From Corynebacterium jeikeium (GTDB taxonomy: Bacteria; Actinomycetota; Actinomycetes; Mycobacteriales; Mycobacteriaceae), in the NCBI RefSeq assembly GCF_000738265.1, contig NZ_JFCQ01000001.1:62001-126000 (forward strand): a DNA stretch of 64,000 nt, read 5' to 3'. Positions 1 to 8,539 of this stretch are shown piece after piece. Position 1 is the first letter of the stretch; every line of letters starts with the position of its first letter. The notes beneath the pieces were generated by a model. That model searched no databases, had not been told where the DNA came from, and saw nothing but the letters and a program-made list of their open reading frames with translations. The position numbers and the translations under genes were made by a program.

Positions 1-1797
1 GCCGGCGCCCGCGCCCTGTGGCGTGCGACAGGCATGACGGACAAGGACTTCGAAAAGCCCATCATCGCTATCGCGAACTCCTACACGCAGTTTGTACCGG
101 GCCACGTGCACCTCAAGGACGTCGGAGACATCGTCGCCGACGCCGTCCGCGAAGCCGGCGGCGTTCCCCGCGAATTCAACACCATTGCCGTTGACGATGG
201 CATTGCTATGGGGCACGCGGGCATGCTCTACTCGTTGCCTAGCCGCGAAGTTATTTCTGACGCCGTCGAGTACATGGTCAACGGCCACGCAGCCGATGCG
301 CTGGTGTGTATCTCCAACTGCGATAAGATCACGCCCGGCATGCTGAATGCCGCCATGCGTCTGAACATTCCGGTGGTGTTCGTATCCGGCGGGCCGATGG
401 AGGCTGGCAAGGCGGTGGCAGTCGACGGTGTCGTGCAGGCTCCGACGGACCTCATTACCGCTATCTCCGCCTCCGCGTCGGACAAGGTCGACGCACAGTC
501 GCTGTTGGAAGTTGAGTCCGCCGCCTGCCCGACATGCGGCTCCTGCTCCGGCATGTTCACCGCCAACTCGATGAACTGCCTGACCGAGGCGCTGGGCCTG
601 TCGCTGCCGGGCAATGGTTCCACCTTGGCGACTCACGCCAAACGACGCGACCTGTTCACCAAGGCTGGCACCACCATCGTCGAACTGTGCCGCCGCTACT
701 ACGGCGAGGGGGATGCCTCCGTCCTGCCGCGCAACATCGCCACCCGCGAGGCCTTTGAAAACGCCATGGCGCTGGACATGGCAATGGGTGGATCTTCCAA
801 CACCGTGCTGCACATCCTCGCAGCTGCCCAGGAGGGCGAAGTCGACTTCAACCTGCACTCGATCGACCAGCTGTCACGGGAGGTTCCGTGCCTGTCGAAG
901 GTCTCCCCGAACTCCGACTACCACATGGAAGACGTCCACCGCGGAGGTGGCATTCCCGCGATCCTCGGCGAGCTCTACCGCGCAGGCAAGCTGAACGAAG
1001 GCGTACACTCCGTTCACTCCGCCACGCTGAAGGAATGGCTGCTGGCCTGGGATATCCGCTCCGGCGCTGCCACGGAGGAGGCCATCGAGTTGTTCCACGC
1101 TGCCCCCGGTGGAGTCCGCACGACCGAGCCGTTCAGCACTGAGAACCGCTGGTCCAGCCTGGATACCGACGCGGAAGGTGGCGTCATCCGCGATGTAGAG
1201 CACGCGTACACCGCCGACGGCGGCCTGGTTATCCTCCGCGGCAACCTCGCTGAGGACGGTGCCGTGATCAAGTCCGCTGGCGTTGATCCGTCGATCTGGC
1301 ACTTCGAAGGCACTGCACTGGTCGTCGAATCCCAAGAGGAAGCCGTGCGCGTGATCCTGGACAAGAAGGTCAAGCCGGGTCACGTTGTAGTCGTACGCTA
1401 CGAAGGCCCCGCCGGCGGGCCGGGAATGCAGGAAATGCTGCACCCGACCGCGTTCCTCAAGGGCGCCGGGCTGGGCAAGGAGTGTGCTCTGATCACCGAC
1501 GGGCGATTCTCCGGCGGTACGTCCGGCCTGTCCGTCGGCCACATCTCCCCCGAAGCCGCGCACGGCGGCCTGATCGGCCTGGTTCGCGACGGTGACCCGA
1601 TCACTATCGACGTGCACGAGCGGCTCCTGCAGCTGAACGTCTCCGACGAGGAGATCGCGCGCCGCCGCGCCGAGATGGAGGCCTCCGACAAGCCTTGGAC
1701 TCCCACCACCCGCCAGCGCAAGGTCACCAAGGCGCTGCGTGCATATGCCGCGATGGCAACCTCCGCCGACCGCGGAGCCGTCCGCGAAGTGAAGTAG
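1..1797 (+). CDS. ilvD: Dihydroxy-acid dehydratase, 5' end outside window
   Basis: Dehydrates 2,3-dihydroxy acids to 2-keto acids in valine, leucine and isoleucine synthesis; an Fe-S cytosolic enzyme. The reading frame is open to base 1: bases 1-33 encode [11 protein letters not shown], which matches the usual N-terminal segment of IlvD, so the ATG at 34 is internal and only roughly 15-20 residues are missing. Cluster-ligand Cys motifs are visible ([10 protein letters not shown] and [11 protein letters not shown]), as is the C-terminal [10 protein letters not shown] motif. No neighbouring ilv genes follow; a hairpin and a transposase remnant lie downstream. Identity is secure. Confidence 0.97.
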   Translation, partial: AGARALWRATGMTDKDFEKPIIAIANSYTQFVPGHVHLKDVGDIVADAVREAGGVPREFNTIAVDDGIAMGHAGMLYSLPSREVISDAVEYMVNGHAADALVCISNCDKITPGMLNAAMRLNIPVVFVSGGPMEAGKAVAVDGVVQAPTDLITAISASASDKVDAQSLLEVESAACPTCGSCSGMFTANSMNCLTEALGLSLPGNGSTLATHAKRRDLFTKAGTTIVELCRRYYGEGDASVLPRNIATREAFENAMALDMAMGGSSNTVLHILAAAQEGEVDFNLHSIDQLSREVPCLSKVSPNSDYHMEDVHRGGGIPAILGELYRAGKLNEGVHSVHSATLKEWLLAWDIRSGAATEEAIELFHAAPGGVRTTEPFSTENRWSSLDTDAEGGVIRDVEHAYTADGGLVILRGNLAEDGAVIKSAGVDPSIWHFEGTALVVESQEEAVRVILDKKVKPGHVVVVRYEGPAGGPGMQEMLHPTAFLKGAGLGKECALITDGRFSGGTSGLSVGHISPEAAHGGLIGLVRDGDPITIDVHERLLQLNVSDEEIARRRAEMEASDKPWTPTTRQRKVTKALRAYAAMATSADRGAVREVK

Positions 1798-1919
1798 CTC
1801 AGCCTCCTCCATCCTTTCCGCCTCCACCCTTTCCGCCTCGACCACATCCAGTCGCGGCATCGTGGACACTTCAGTCGCGCCTTGGTGGACAATCATGGCG
1901 GACAAACATGGTGGACAAA

Positions 1920-1956
1920 CTGGCGTCTCGGTATTCCTTTTCCGAGGCGCCAGTTT
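1920..1956 (+). terminator. Putative terminator hairpin after ilvD
   Basis: A 12-bp stem with one G-T type mismatch (ctggcgtctcgg at 1920-1931 and ccgaggcgccag at 1942-1953), a 10-nt loop, then TTT. It lies about 120 nt after the ilvD stop, so it may end ilvD transcription or belong to the adjacent IS remnant. Confidence 0.5.
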
Positions 1957-1984
1957 CGCCTGTATGCAAGGGGTAGCTGGCCTT

Positions 1985-2285
1985 TCTTCCAATAAGGTTT
2001 TTGGCAATTGCGGGACGCGTCGATGAAGTGCTCAGTGATGACCATGCGGATGGCTTCGCCGGTGTATTTTCGCCCGATGCCGAGTTGGTAGAGCCTGCTT
2101 GCGCAGCGGACGGTTGCCTCTTGCCGTTTGGGGTAACGGCATCTTTGCGGACACGCCATTGCTCTTCCGGTTAGCCGTTGGGTTCGGTTTTAGGATCGGT
2201 GGTGTAGACCTCATGCGGTGTCCGTATTCCGTGGGCTAGGTGGGCGGTGAATACGAGTCCGTTGTCGGTGACGAGTTCGCCTTAT
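1985..2285 (-). pseudogene. Degenerate IS481-family transposase remnant
   Basis: Reading the minus strand from about 2280, one frame gives ELVTDNGLVFTAHLAHG, the catalytic-core TDNG motif of rve-type integrases, followed by TPHEVYTTDPK and a stop. A second frame gives WRVRKDAVTPNGKRQ, and a third gives RLYQLGIGRKYTGEAIRMV. These blocks occur in that order at the C-terminal end of actinobacterial IS481 transposases, but here they are spread over three frames, with a stop and an internal deletion of the region after TDNG. No complete ORF and no clear terminal inverted repeats were found. It fills most of the 564-bp gap between ilvD and the UvrA-like gene. Confidence 0.7.
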
Positions 2286-2348
2286 TCGCGGACAACCCCC
2301 GCCGCGCCAACGCTGAAGTGTCGAACTCGACGCCCGCCGCGCCGTCCG

Positions 2349-2364
2349 TAGGGTGGAGGGCATG
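2349..2364 (+). promoter_or_regulatory. Leaderless promoter -10 of UvrA-like gene
   Basis: TAGGGT at 2349-2354, 7 nt before ATG 2362. It favours this ATG over the GTG at 2353 and over the ATG at 2494. Confidence 0.55.
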
Positions 2365-5214
2365 CGCGATTCAAATTCTCAGGCCCAGGCGACCCGTCAG
2401 GCGGTATCCGCGGCGGGTGGCGTCCATAGCAATAACCGCGACCGCGAAAGGGCTGATACGCATGGCGCTGACGTGCGCGGCGCTGGCGCTGGGATGATCC
2501 GCGTTCGCGACGCCCACCTTCGCAACCTCAAACACCAGGACGTCGAACTCCCCCGCAACGCGCTAGTAGCAGTGACAGGCGTGTCGGGATCAGGGAAATC
2601 GTCGCTGGCATTCGGCACTTTGCACGGAGAGGCTCAGCGGCGGTACCTGGAATCCGTCGCGCCTTTTGCCCGCCGCCTGATCGGCGGAGCAGTGGACCCG
2701 CGCGTGGGATCCGTCGACGGGTTGCCGCCGACGGTAGCTCTGGAACAAGGCGCGCGGGCGGGCGGAGCTCGGTCGACGGTGGGGACGGTGTCGAACCTGT
2801 CGAACACCGTCCGCCTGTTGTTTTCCCGCTGCGGCGAATACCCGGCGGAAGTTCGAAAACGCCACGGAGGCCGCTTGGCCTCGGACTGCTTCTCCCCTAA
2901 TACGACCGCGGGAATGTGCCCAGAGTGCCAAGGCACGGGAGTCGTCCATGAGCCGACGGAAGAGACCATGGTTCCGGATCCGTCGCTTTCCATCGACGAG
3001 GGCGCCATTGCCGCGTGGCCCGGCGCGTGGCTGGGGAAGAATTTCCACGACATTGTCGCGGAGCTCGGTTTCCCTATGGATGTTCCGTGGAAGGATATCC
3101 CCCAGGCCGACCGGGAGTGGATCCTCTTCACGGACGAGCGTCCGGTGGTGACTATTCACCCTCACCGGGGTGCGGATCAGATCCAGCGGACATATGAGGG
3201 CACCTGGCGTTCGGTGGCCTCTTATTTGCGGAAGACTCTGGCGGAGACCGGCTCCGATTCCACGCGGAAGCGTGTGTTGTCGTTTATGAGGTCGTCCCGC
3301 TGTGGGGTGTGCGCCGGCCGTCGACTGATTGTCGACGCCCTCTCCGTGGAATACCTCGGTCTTCCCATCGATAGCCTTGGGGCGCTTCCCTTGGAGGACG
3401 TTCTCAAGCGTTTCGCTGCCCGCCGCGCCTCAACAGCGCCGGCAACGTCCGTCGGCGCGGTGTCGGAGCGGGCCAGCGCCGCGGCGGAGGCGGAGCGGGC
3501 CAGCGCCGCGGCGGAGGCGGAGCGGATTCTGCTGGACCAGGCGATTCCGACTCTGGAATCAGTGGTGGATCTGGGCCTGGGGCATCTGAGCCTGGACCGC
3601 GCAGCCGCTACCCTGTCGGCGGGTGAGATGCAGCGGCTGCGGTTGGCGTCTCAGCTGCGGTCGGGGCTTTTCGGCGTGGCATACGTTTTGGACGAGCCGT
3701 CCGCGGGTCTGCATCCCGAGGAGCGCCGCGCGGTGATGAAGCTGATCCGGGGGTTCCTGGACGCGGGCAATAGCGTCCTGCTGGTCGAGCACGACATGCA
3801 CCTGGTGGCGGAGGCCGACTGGATTGTCGACGTCGGCCCGGGAGCGGGCGAACTCGGCGGCGAGATCCTCTACTCCGGCCCGGCCGCAAACCCCTACGCC
3901 GCCGAACGCCCCAACCCGGCCGCAAACCCTAACCCGGCCGCAAACCCCAGCCCGGCCGCAAAACCCAGCCCAGCCGCAAAACCCAGCCCAGCCGCAAACC
4001 CTAACCCGGCCGCAAATCCCACCCCGGCCGCAGAGTCCCGCGGCGCCGGCGGAAGCGCCGGGCTAGCGGAGCTGGATTCCCCGACCGGGCGGGCACTCGC
4101 CGCCGGGCCGCTGAAACTGGTCAGCGACGCGGACGCCCGCATCCCCTCCGGCAAACTCCGCCTCACTGACATCAACGAACGCACCCTGAACAGCCTCAAC
4201 GTAGACTTCGGCCTCGGCGCATTCACCGCTATTACGGGCGTCTCCGGCTCCGGCAAGTCCACCCTCCTGCACGTGCTGGCCGACACACTAAGCGAACAGG
4301 TGAAGACGGCGGTTAACGACGGAGACGTGGCGTCCAAAGGTAAGAATCCGGTAACGAACCCAGCACAAACCGAAATCGCAAGCCCAAACCCCAGCGCCAC
4401 ACTCAGCGCAGACAAAACCATCGACCGGCTGGTGCAGATCTCGCAGAAGCCCATCGGACGGACTCCTCGGTCCTGCCTGGCGACGTACACCGGGCTGTTT
4501 GACAAGGTGCGCAAAATCTTCGCCCAAACCGACGCCGCCAAGCAGCGCGGGTGGACCGTTTCGCGATTCTCGTACAACGTCACCCAAGGACGCTGCCCAA
4601 CCTGCAGCGGCGAAGGACAAATCGAAGTCGAGCTGGTATTCCTGCCCGGCAGCTACACTCCCTGCCCAGACTGTCACGGAGCACGCTACAACGCTGAAAC
4701 GCTGGCCGTGACGTGGAACGGCCGGACGATCGCGGACGTGCTGGGATTAACCGTTGCCGAAGCGCGGGAAGTCTTCGCCGACGAAGCAGCCATCGCACGG
4801 GCACTGCAGGCGTTGTCGGCCGTGGGGTTGGATTATTTGCGACTCGGCCAGCCGGCGACGGAACTGTCCGGCGGAGAAGCTCAGCGCATCAAGCTGGCCA
4901 CTGAGCTGCAGCGCGCGCAGCGTGGTCACACTGTGTACCTCATGGACGAGCCAACCACCGGGCTGCACCCTGCGGACGTTGATCTGTTGGTCACAGAGCT
5001 CCAGCGGCTGGTCGACAGTGGAAACACGGTGGTAGTTGTCGAGCACGACATGCGAGTTGTCGCGCAGACCGACCGGCTCATTGAGATGGGCCCAGGCGCT
5101 GGTGCGCGCGGTGGCCGGGTCGTGGCAGACGGAAGTCCCGCCGCAGTGGCCGAAACGGACACCGCAACGGGGCGGGTTCTAGCGGAGCGCAGCCAGCTAA
5201 CTTCAGCTAGTTGA
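2362..5214 (+). CDS. UvrA-like ABC ATPase without UvrB-binding domain
   Basis: A 950-residue UvrA-family protein. It has two ABC ATPase modules: Walker A GVSGSGKSS near residues 73-81 and GVSGSGKST in the second half, with signatures LSAGEMQRLRLA and LSGGEAQRIKLA, each followed by a Walker B and DEPSAGLHP or DEPTTGLHP. Zinc-type Cys pairs are present (CPECQGTG, CGVCAGR, CPTCSGEG, CPDCHGA). The stretch from SNLSNTVRLLF to the first Cys pair is short, so the UvrB-interaction domain of canonical UvrA is absent. This is typical of class II UvrA paralogues, some linked to tolerance of DNA-binding drugs; the role here is inferred. A 44-residue N-terminal extension, a duplicated 9-residue AEAERASAA unit and a Pro-Ala-Asn repeat linker are unusual. 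It overlaps the convergent DoxX gene by 8 bp. Confidence 0.85.
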   Translation: MRDSNSQAQATRQAVSAAGGVHSNNRDRERADTHGADVRGAGAGMIRVRDAHLRNLKHQDVELPRNALVAVTGVSGSGKSSLAFGTLHGEAQRRYLESVAPFARRLIGGAVDPRVGSVDGLPPTVALEQGARAGGARSTVGTVSNLSNTVRLLFSRCGEYPAEVRKRHGGRLASDCFSPNTTAGMCPECQGTGVVHEPTEETMVPDPSLSIDEGAIAAWPGAWLGKNFHDIVAELGFPMDVPWKDIPQADREWILFTDERPVVTIHPHRGADQIQRTYEGTWRSVASYLRKTLAETGSDSTRKRVLSFMRSSRCGVCAGRRLIVDALSVEYLGLPIDSLGALPLEDVLKRFAARRASTAPATSVGAVSERASAAAEAERASAAAEAERILLDQAIPTLESVVDLGLGHLSLDRAAATLSAGEMQRLRLASQLRSGLFGVAYVLDEPSAGLHPEERRAVMKLIRGFLDAGNSVLLVEHDMHLVAEADWIVDVGPGAGELGGEILYSGPAANPYAAERPNPAANPNPAANPSPAAKPSPAAKPSPAANPNPAANPTPAAESRGAGGSAGLAELDSPTGRALAAGPLKLVSDADARIPSGKLRLTDINERTLNSLNVDFGLGAFTAITGVSGSGKSTLLHVLADTLSEQVKTAVNDGDVASKGKNPVTNPAQTEIASPNPSATLSADKTIDRLVQISQKPIGRTPRSCLATYTGLFDKVRKIFAQTDAAKQRGWTVSRFSYNVTQGRCPTCSGEGQIEVELVFLPGSYTPCPDCHGARYNAETLAVTWNGRTIADVLGLTVAEAREVFADEAAIARALQALSAVGLDYLRLGQPATELSGGEAQRIKLATELQRAQRGHTVYLMDEPTTGLHPADVDLLVTELQRLVDSGNTVVVVEHDMRVVAQTDRLIEMGPGAGARGGRVVADGSPAAVAETDTATGRVLAERSQLTSAS
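3466..3524 (+). repeat. 27-bp direct repeat in UvrA-like gene
   Basis: Two adjacent identical 27-bp units (3466-3492 and 3493-3519), with the start of a third. They encode an Ala/Glu/Arg-rich stretch just before the first ABC signature region. Confidence 0.85.
3916..4032 (+). repeat. 18-bp tandem repeat encoding Pro-Ala-Asn/Lys linker
   Basis: About 6.5 copies of an 18-bp unit (ccggccgcaaaccctaac-like, copies starting at 3916, 3934, 3952, 3970, 3988, 4006, 4024). Each unit encodes a six-residue PAANPN or PAAKPS type repeat. It forms a flexible linker between the two ATPase halves and is expected to vary in copy number. Confidence 0.9.
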
Positions 5215-6850
5215 AGGGGTTGCCTCCGCCGACACCGAGCCACAAGCCGGCTGTCGCCGCTGCTGAGACGACGAAGAAGATCCACGCCGAGGCCAGCGGG
5301 CGGGTTGCCCAGCCTCTGCTGCGATCGAGGCTGATCCGGCCGGGGCCGACGAAAATGATACTTATCGACGCCACCGTCAGCGCCGCCCACAATTGGACGT
5401 AAGGGTTCAGGCCGTATGGCCAGAGGGATCCTTGGAATCCATTGAGGTTATGGAACGTCATAAAGCCAGCGACGACCGTAGCGACTGCCGCGCCGAATGG
5501 CGTGAGCAGGCCGAGTAGCAGCAGGCCACCGGCGACGATCTCCGCCACCGGAATGCCGATCGCGAGGATGTCAGTGAAGTTGTAGTTTTCCAGCTGGCCT
5601 TGGAATACCTCCAGCCCGGGGTCTCCGCCGAAGGCGAACAGAGTCTGCAGGCCGCGTACCAGGAGGTACGCGCCCAGCACGACGCGCAGCAGGAAGAGTC
5701 CGAAGCTTGTGGTTCCACGCTTCGCAACGGATTGGGAGTCCACTGCGCCCGCGTTCGTCGTAACATCCGCACCTTGAGCGCCACCAGGCACACCCGCCCC
5801 AGTAACGCCAGCGCCCGCCGCGCTAGCAGCGCCCGCGCCGCCTGCCGCGTTGGCGGGGATCTCCCGCTCGCCGACGTTCGCGCCCGCGCCGGTCGTCTCA
5901 TCGCCGCCTGGGTTCCTCGTAACATCCGCACCTTGAGCGTCACCAGGCACACCCGCCCCAGTAACGCCAGCGCCCGCGCCGACCGCCGCGTCGGCGGGGT
6001 TCTCCCGCTCGCCGACGTTCGCGCCCGCGTTCGTCGTAACATCAGCACCTTGAGCGCCACCAGGCACACCCGCCCCAGTAACGCCAGCGCCCGCGCTAGC
6101 AGCGCCGCCTGCCGCGTTGGCGGGGATCTCCCGCTCGCCGACGTTCGCGCCCGCGTTCCTAAACTCCGAAGTTTCAGCGTCGTCGACCTTGCCCCAGCGG
6201 TCTTCGTCCCCCTTGGCCGAGGAGCTTCCGCCCGCAGTGGTCGCGCCCAGGCCAGCCCCCGCTGCGGCGCTCGCTCCAGCGCCAGCTGCGGCGCTCGCTC
6301 CGGCGGCAGCTGCCGTGCCGGAGCCGGACGAGGCCTCGGAGCCGTCCAGCTTGGTCAGATCGACATCCGAAGCGCTGTCGGTTTCCGGGTGATCCGTGTT
6401 GGCGTCATCAGTTCGAGTCGGCGCAGCATCGGGCGAACGGCCCTCGATGCGCTGAGGGCGAGCCCTCCCCAACATCGCGTATACATCTCGCTTAGCCGGC
6501 TTCTCCGTGGCTTCGTCAGAATCTCCCACGTTGGCGTTCGCCTCCGGAGCGGACGCGTCCGCGGGCGCAGTCGCCTCAGCCTCGGCGGAATTCTCAGCGG
6601 AATTCTCGGCGGGCTTAGGGGCGTCCACGTCGGCGGGCTTAGCGATCTTCGTCGCTCCCGTCGAGGCCTCCTTGGGCTGGGGCTTTTCGTCGGCGTCGGC
6701 GCGCGCGTCGCGGCGGTAGACCGGTACGTCGATGTCATTGTTCATGTCATCGGCCAGCTCGTCCGCCGAGTTGTCGAACAAAGCGTCGTCTGGGCTAGGT
6801 CTACGGAATCGATCGGGCCTAGGGCTGTTGGGCTTTGCGTTGTTACTCAC
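5207..6850 (-). CDS. DoxX-family membrane protein with long Ala/Gly-rich N-terminus
   Basis: 547 residues. The C-terminal ~150 residues form a DoxX-type domain with about four hydrophobic helices (FGLFLLRVVLGAYLLVRG; IPVAEIVAGGLLLLG; AALTVASISIIFVG; IFFVVSAAATAGLWL). The preceding ~390 residues are acidic, Ala/Gly/Asp-rich, probably disordered and cytoplasmic, with a module present three times. DoxX proteins are membrane components often linked to redox homeostasis; substrate unknown. The GTG start at 6850 is chosen because a TAGTCT hexamer lies exactly 7 nt upstream; the frame is open 19 codons further. The 3' end overlaps the UvrA-like gene tail to tail by 8 bp. Confidence 0.75.
   Translation of the reverse strand: MSNNAKPNSPRPDRFRRPSPDDALFDNSADELADDMNNDIDVPVYRRDARADADEKPQPKEASTGATKIAKPADVDAPKPAENSAENSAEAEATAPADASAPEANANVGDSDEATEKPAKRDVYAMLGRARPQRIEGRSPDAAPTRTDDANTDHPETDSASDVDLTKLDGSEASSGSGTAAAAGASAAAGAGASAAAGAGLGATTAGGSSSAKGDEDRWGKVDDAETSEFRNAGANVGEREIPANAAGGAASAGAGVTGAGVPGGAQGADVTTNAGANVGERENPADAAVGAGAGVTGAGVPGDAQGADVTRNPGGDETTGAGANVGEREIPANAAGGAGAASAAGAGVTGAGVPGGAQGADVTTNAGAVDSQSVAKRGTTSFGLFLLRVVLGAYLLVRGLQTLFAFGGDPGLEVFQGQLENYNFTDILAIGIPVAEIVAGGLLLLGLLTPFGAAVATVVAGFMTFHNLNGFQGSLWPYGLNPYVQLWAALTVASISIIFVGPGRISLDRSRGWATRPLASAWIFFVVSAAATAGLWLGVGGGNPFN
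5752..6155 (-). repeat. Three ~120-bp direct repeats in DoxX gene
   Basis: Three near-identical blocks at about 5752-5887, 5911-6027 and 6028-6155. Each encodes NAGANVGEREIPANAA, a Gly/Ala spacer of variable length, and GAGVTGAGVPGGAQGADV. Differences between copies are mostly short Ala/Gly indels, consistent with slippage or unequal recombination. Confidence 0.88.
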
Positions 6851-6863
6851 ACAACCCAGACTA
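6848..6863 (-). promoter_or_regulatory. Leaderless promoter -10 of DoxX gene
   Basis: TAGTCT on the minus strand (6863-6858), 7 nt before GTG 6850. Confidence 0.5.
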
Positions 6864-6978
6864 TTCTGACCAGCACGATTTGCGCGGGAGGTCGCTCGGC
6901 ATGTCACAGATGGCGTACTCCATCGACTATGCCCCGGCCAGAGCGGCCGCCGACGGCACCTTGGCCGCCGACGCGCCG

Positions 6979-8496
6979 CTAGCTGAGCTTCTTAGCGATC
7001 AGCTGGTTAACCTGCGCGGGGTCTGCTTTGCCCTTCGTGGCCTTCATGACGGCGCCGACAATTGCGCCGGTTACCTTCTTGTTTCCTGCGCGGTACTTTT
7101 CGACGATGTCCGGGTTTGCAGCCAGGGCCTCGTCGACGGCTGCTTCGATGGCACTGTCATCGCGTACAACTTCCAGGCCTCGGGCGGCGACGACATCGTC
7201 GACGTCGCCTTCCCCGGCCAGCACTCCGTCGACGGCCTGACGTGCAAGCTTGGTGGTTAGCTTGCCGTCGTTTACTAGTGACGCCACCCGCGCCACCTGA
7301 GCCGGCGTGATGTCGAGCCCGGCAAGTTCCACGCCTTGTTCATTTGCCTTGCCAGCGAGGTAGGAAACCCACCAGGAGCGAGCCTCATCGGGCTTGGCGC
7401 CTGCTTCGACGGTGTCGATGACGAGGTCGAGGGCACCGGCGTTGACGAGGTCGCGCATTTCCTCGTCCTTCAGCCCCCACTCCTTCTGGATGCGGGCGCG
7501 GCGGATCCATGGCATTTCCGGCAGGGTGGCGCGGATTTCTTCGACCCACTCGGCGGGTGCCAGTACGGGTGGCAGGTCCGGGTCGTTGAAGTAGCGGTAG
7601 TCCGCCATGGTTTCCTTGGGGCGACCCTTGGAGGTGGTGCCGTCGGTTTCCTGGTAGTGGCGGGTTTCCTGAACGATCTCCACGTCGTTGACGAGGCACG
7701 CTGCCTGGCGCTGCATTTCAAAGCGCACGGCTTGTTCGACGGACTTCAGGGAGTTGATGTTCTTCGTTTCGGTGCGCGTGCCGTATTCGGTGGTGCCGAC
7801 GGGGCGCAGCGACAGGTTGGAGTCCACGCGCATGGAGCCTTGGTCCATGCGCGCGTCGGATACGCCAAGCGCCTTGACGAGGTCGCGCAGTGCGGAGACG
7901 TATGCCTTCGCAACTTCCGGAGCGCGTTCACCGGCGCCTTCGATCGGTTTGGTCACGATTTCGATCAGTGGCACGCCTGCGCGGTTGCAGTCCACGAGGG
8001 ATGCGGTGGCGCCGTGGATGCGGCCGTCGGCGCCGCCGAGGTGGGTCAGCTTGCCGGTGTCTTCTTCCATGTGCGCGCGCTCAATTTCTACGCGCCATTC
8101 GGTGCCGTCTTCCAGGACGACGTCCAGGTATCCGTCGTAGGCGATGGGCTCGTCGTATTGGGAGATCTGGTAGTTCTTCGGCTGGTCCGGGTAGAAGTAG
8201 TTCTTGCGTGCGAAGCGGGACTTCGGAGCAATCTCGCAGTTCAGCGCCAGGCCGATCTTGATGGCCCATTCCACGCCCAGCTTGTTTACGACGGGCAGCG
8301 CGCCCGGCAGGCCGAGGCTGCATGGGTCGACGTTGCTGTTTGGTGCGTCGCCGAATTCCGCGGAGGACGTGGAGAACATCTTCGTCTTCGTGGCGAGTTC
8401 GACGTGAACTTCCATGCCCATCACTGGGTCGAAGCGCTCCAGCACTTCGTCGAAGTCCATCACATCATCGGAGTAATCGTAGACAGGCGCAGTCAT
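6979..8496 (-). CDS. gatB: Asp/Glu-tRNA amidotransferase subunit B
   Basis: GatB of the GatCAB complex: it binds misacylated Glu-tRNA(Gln) or Asp-tRNA(Asn), activates the side chain with ATP, and receives ammonia from GatA. The N-terminal cradle motifs are clear ([37 protein letters not shown]), followed by helical and C-terminal YqeY-like tRNA-binding regions ([20 protein letters not shown]). Length is about 505 residues, normal for the family. The frame also has an ATG at 8505; ATG 8496 is preferred because TAAGAT lies 7 nt upstream. It sits apart from gatC-gatA, as in M. tuberculosis. Confidence 0.97.
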   Translation of the reverse strand: MTAPVYDYSDDVMDFDEVLERFDPVMGMEVHVELATKTKMFSTSSAEFGDAPNSNVDPCSLGLPGALPVVNKLGVEWAIKIGLALNCEIAPKSRFARKNYFYPDQPKNYQISQYDEPIAYDGYLDVVLEDGTEWRVEIERAHMEEDTGKLTHLGGADGRIHGATASLVDCNRAGVPLIEIVTKPIEGAGERAPEVAKAYVSALRDLVKALGVSDARMDQGSMRVDSNLSLRPVGTTEYGTRTETKNINSLKSVEQAVRFEMQRQAACLVNDVEIVQETRHYQETDGTTSKGRPKETMADYRYFNDPDLPPVLAPAEWVEEIRATLPEMPWIRRARIQKEWGLKDEEMRDLVNAGALDLVIDTVEAGAKPDEARSWWVSYLAGKANEQGVELAGLDITPAQVARVASLVNDGKLTTKLARQAVDGVLAGEGDVDDVVAARGLEVVRDDSAIEAAVDEALAANPDIVEKYRAGNKKVTGAIVGAVMKATKGKADPAQVNQLIAKKLS

Positions 8497-8509
8497 GCCA
8501 GCCATCTTA
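8494..8509 (-). promoter_or_regulatory. Leaderless promoter -10 of gatB
   Basis: TAAGAT on the minus strand (8509-8504), 7 nt before ATG 8496. The alternative ATG at 8505 has a weak GGGGAC Shine-Dalgarno-like run upstream, so the choice is not final. Confidence 0.45.
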
Positions 8510-8539
8510 ATACGTCCCCGCCACCTTGTGTCGTTAGGG

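Noticed and set aside
3916-4032. Possible CRISPR-like array
   Set aside because: The 18-bp units are contiguous, have no spacers and are in frame in the UvrA-like protein.
5600-6982. 460-codon plus-strand ORF opposite the DoxX gene
   Set aside because: Arg/Ser/Gly-rich shadow of the Ala/Gly repeats on the other strand; only the DoxX frame has recognisable helices and a promoter.
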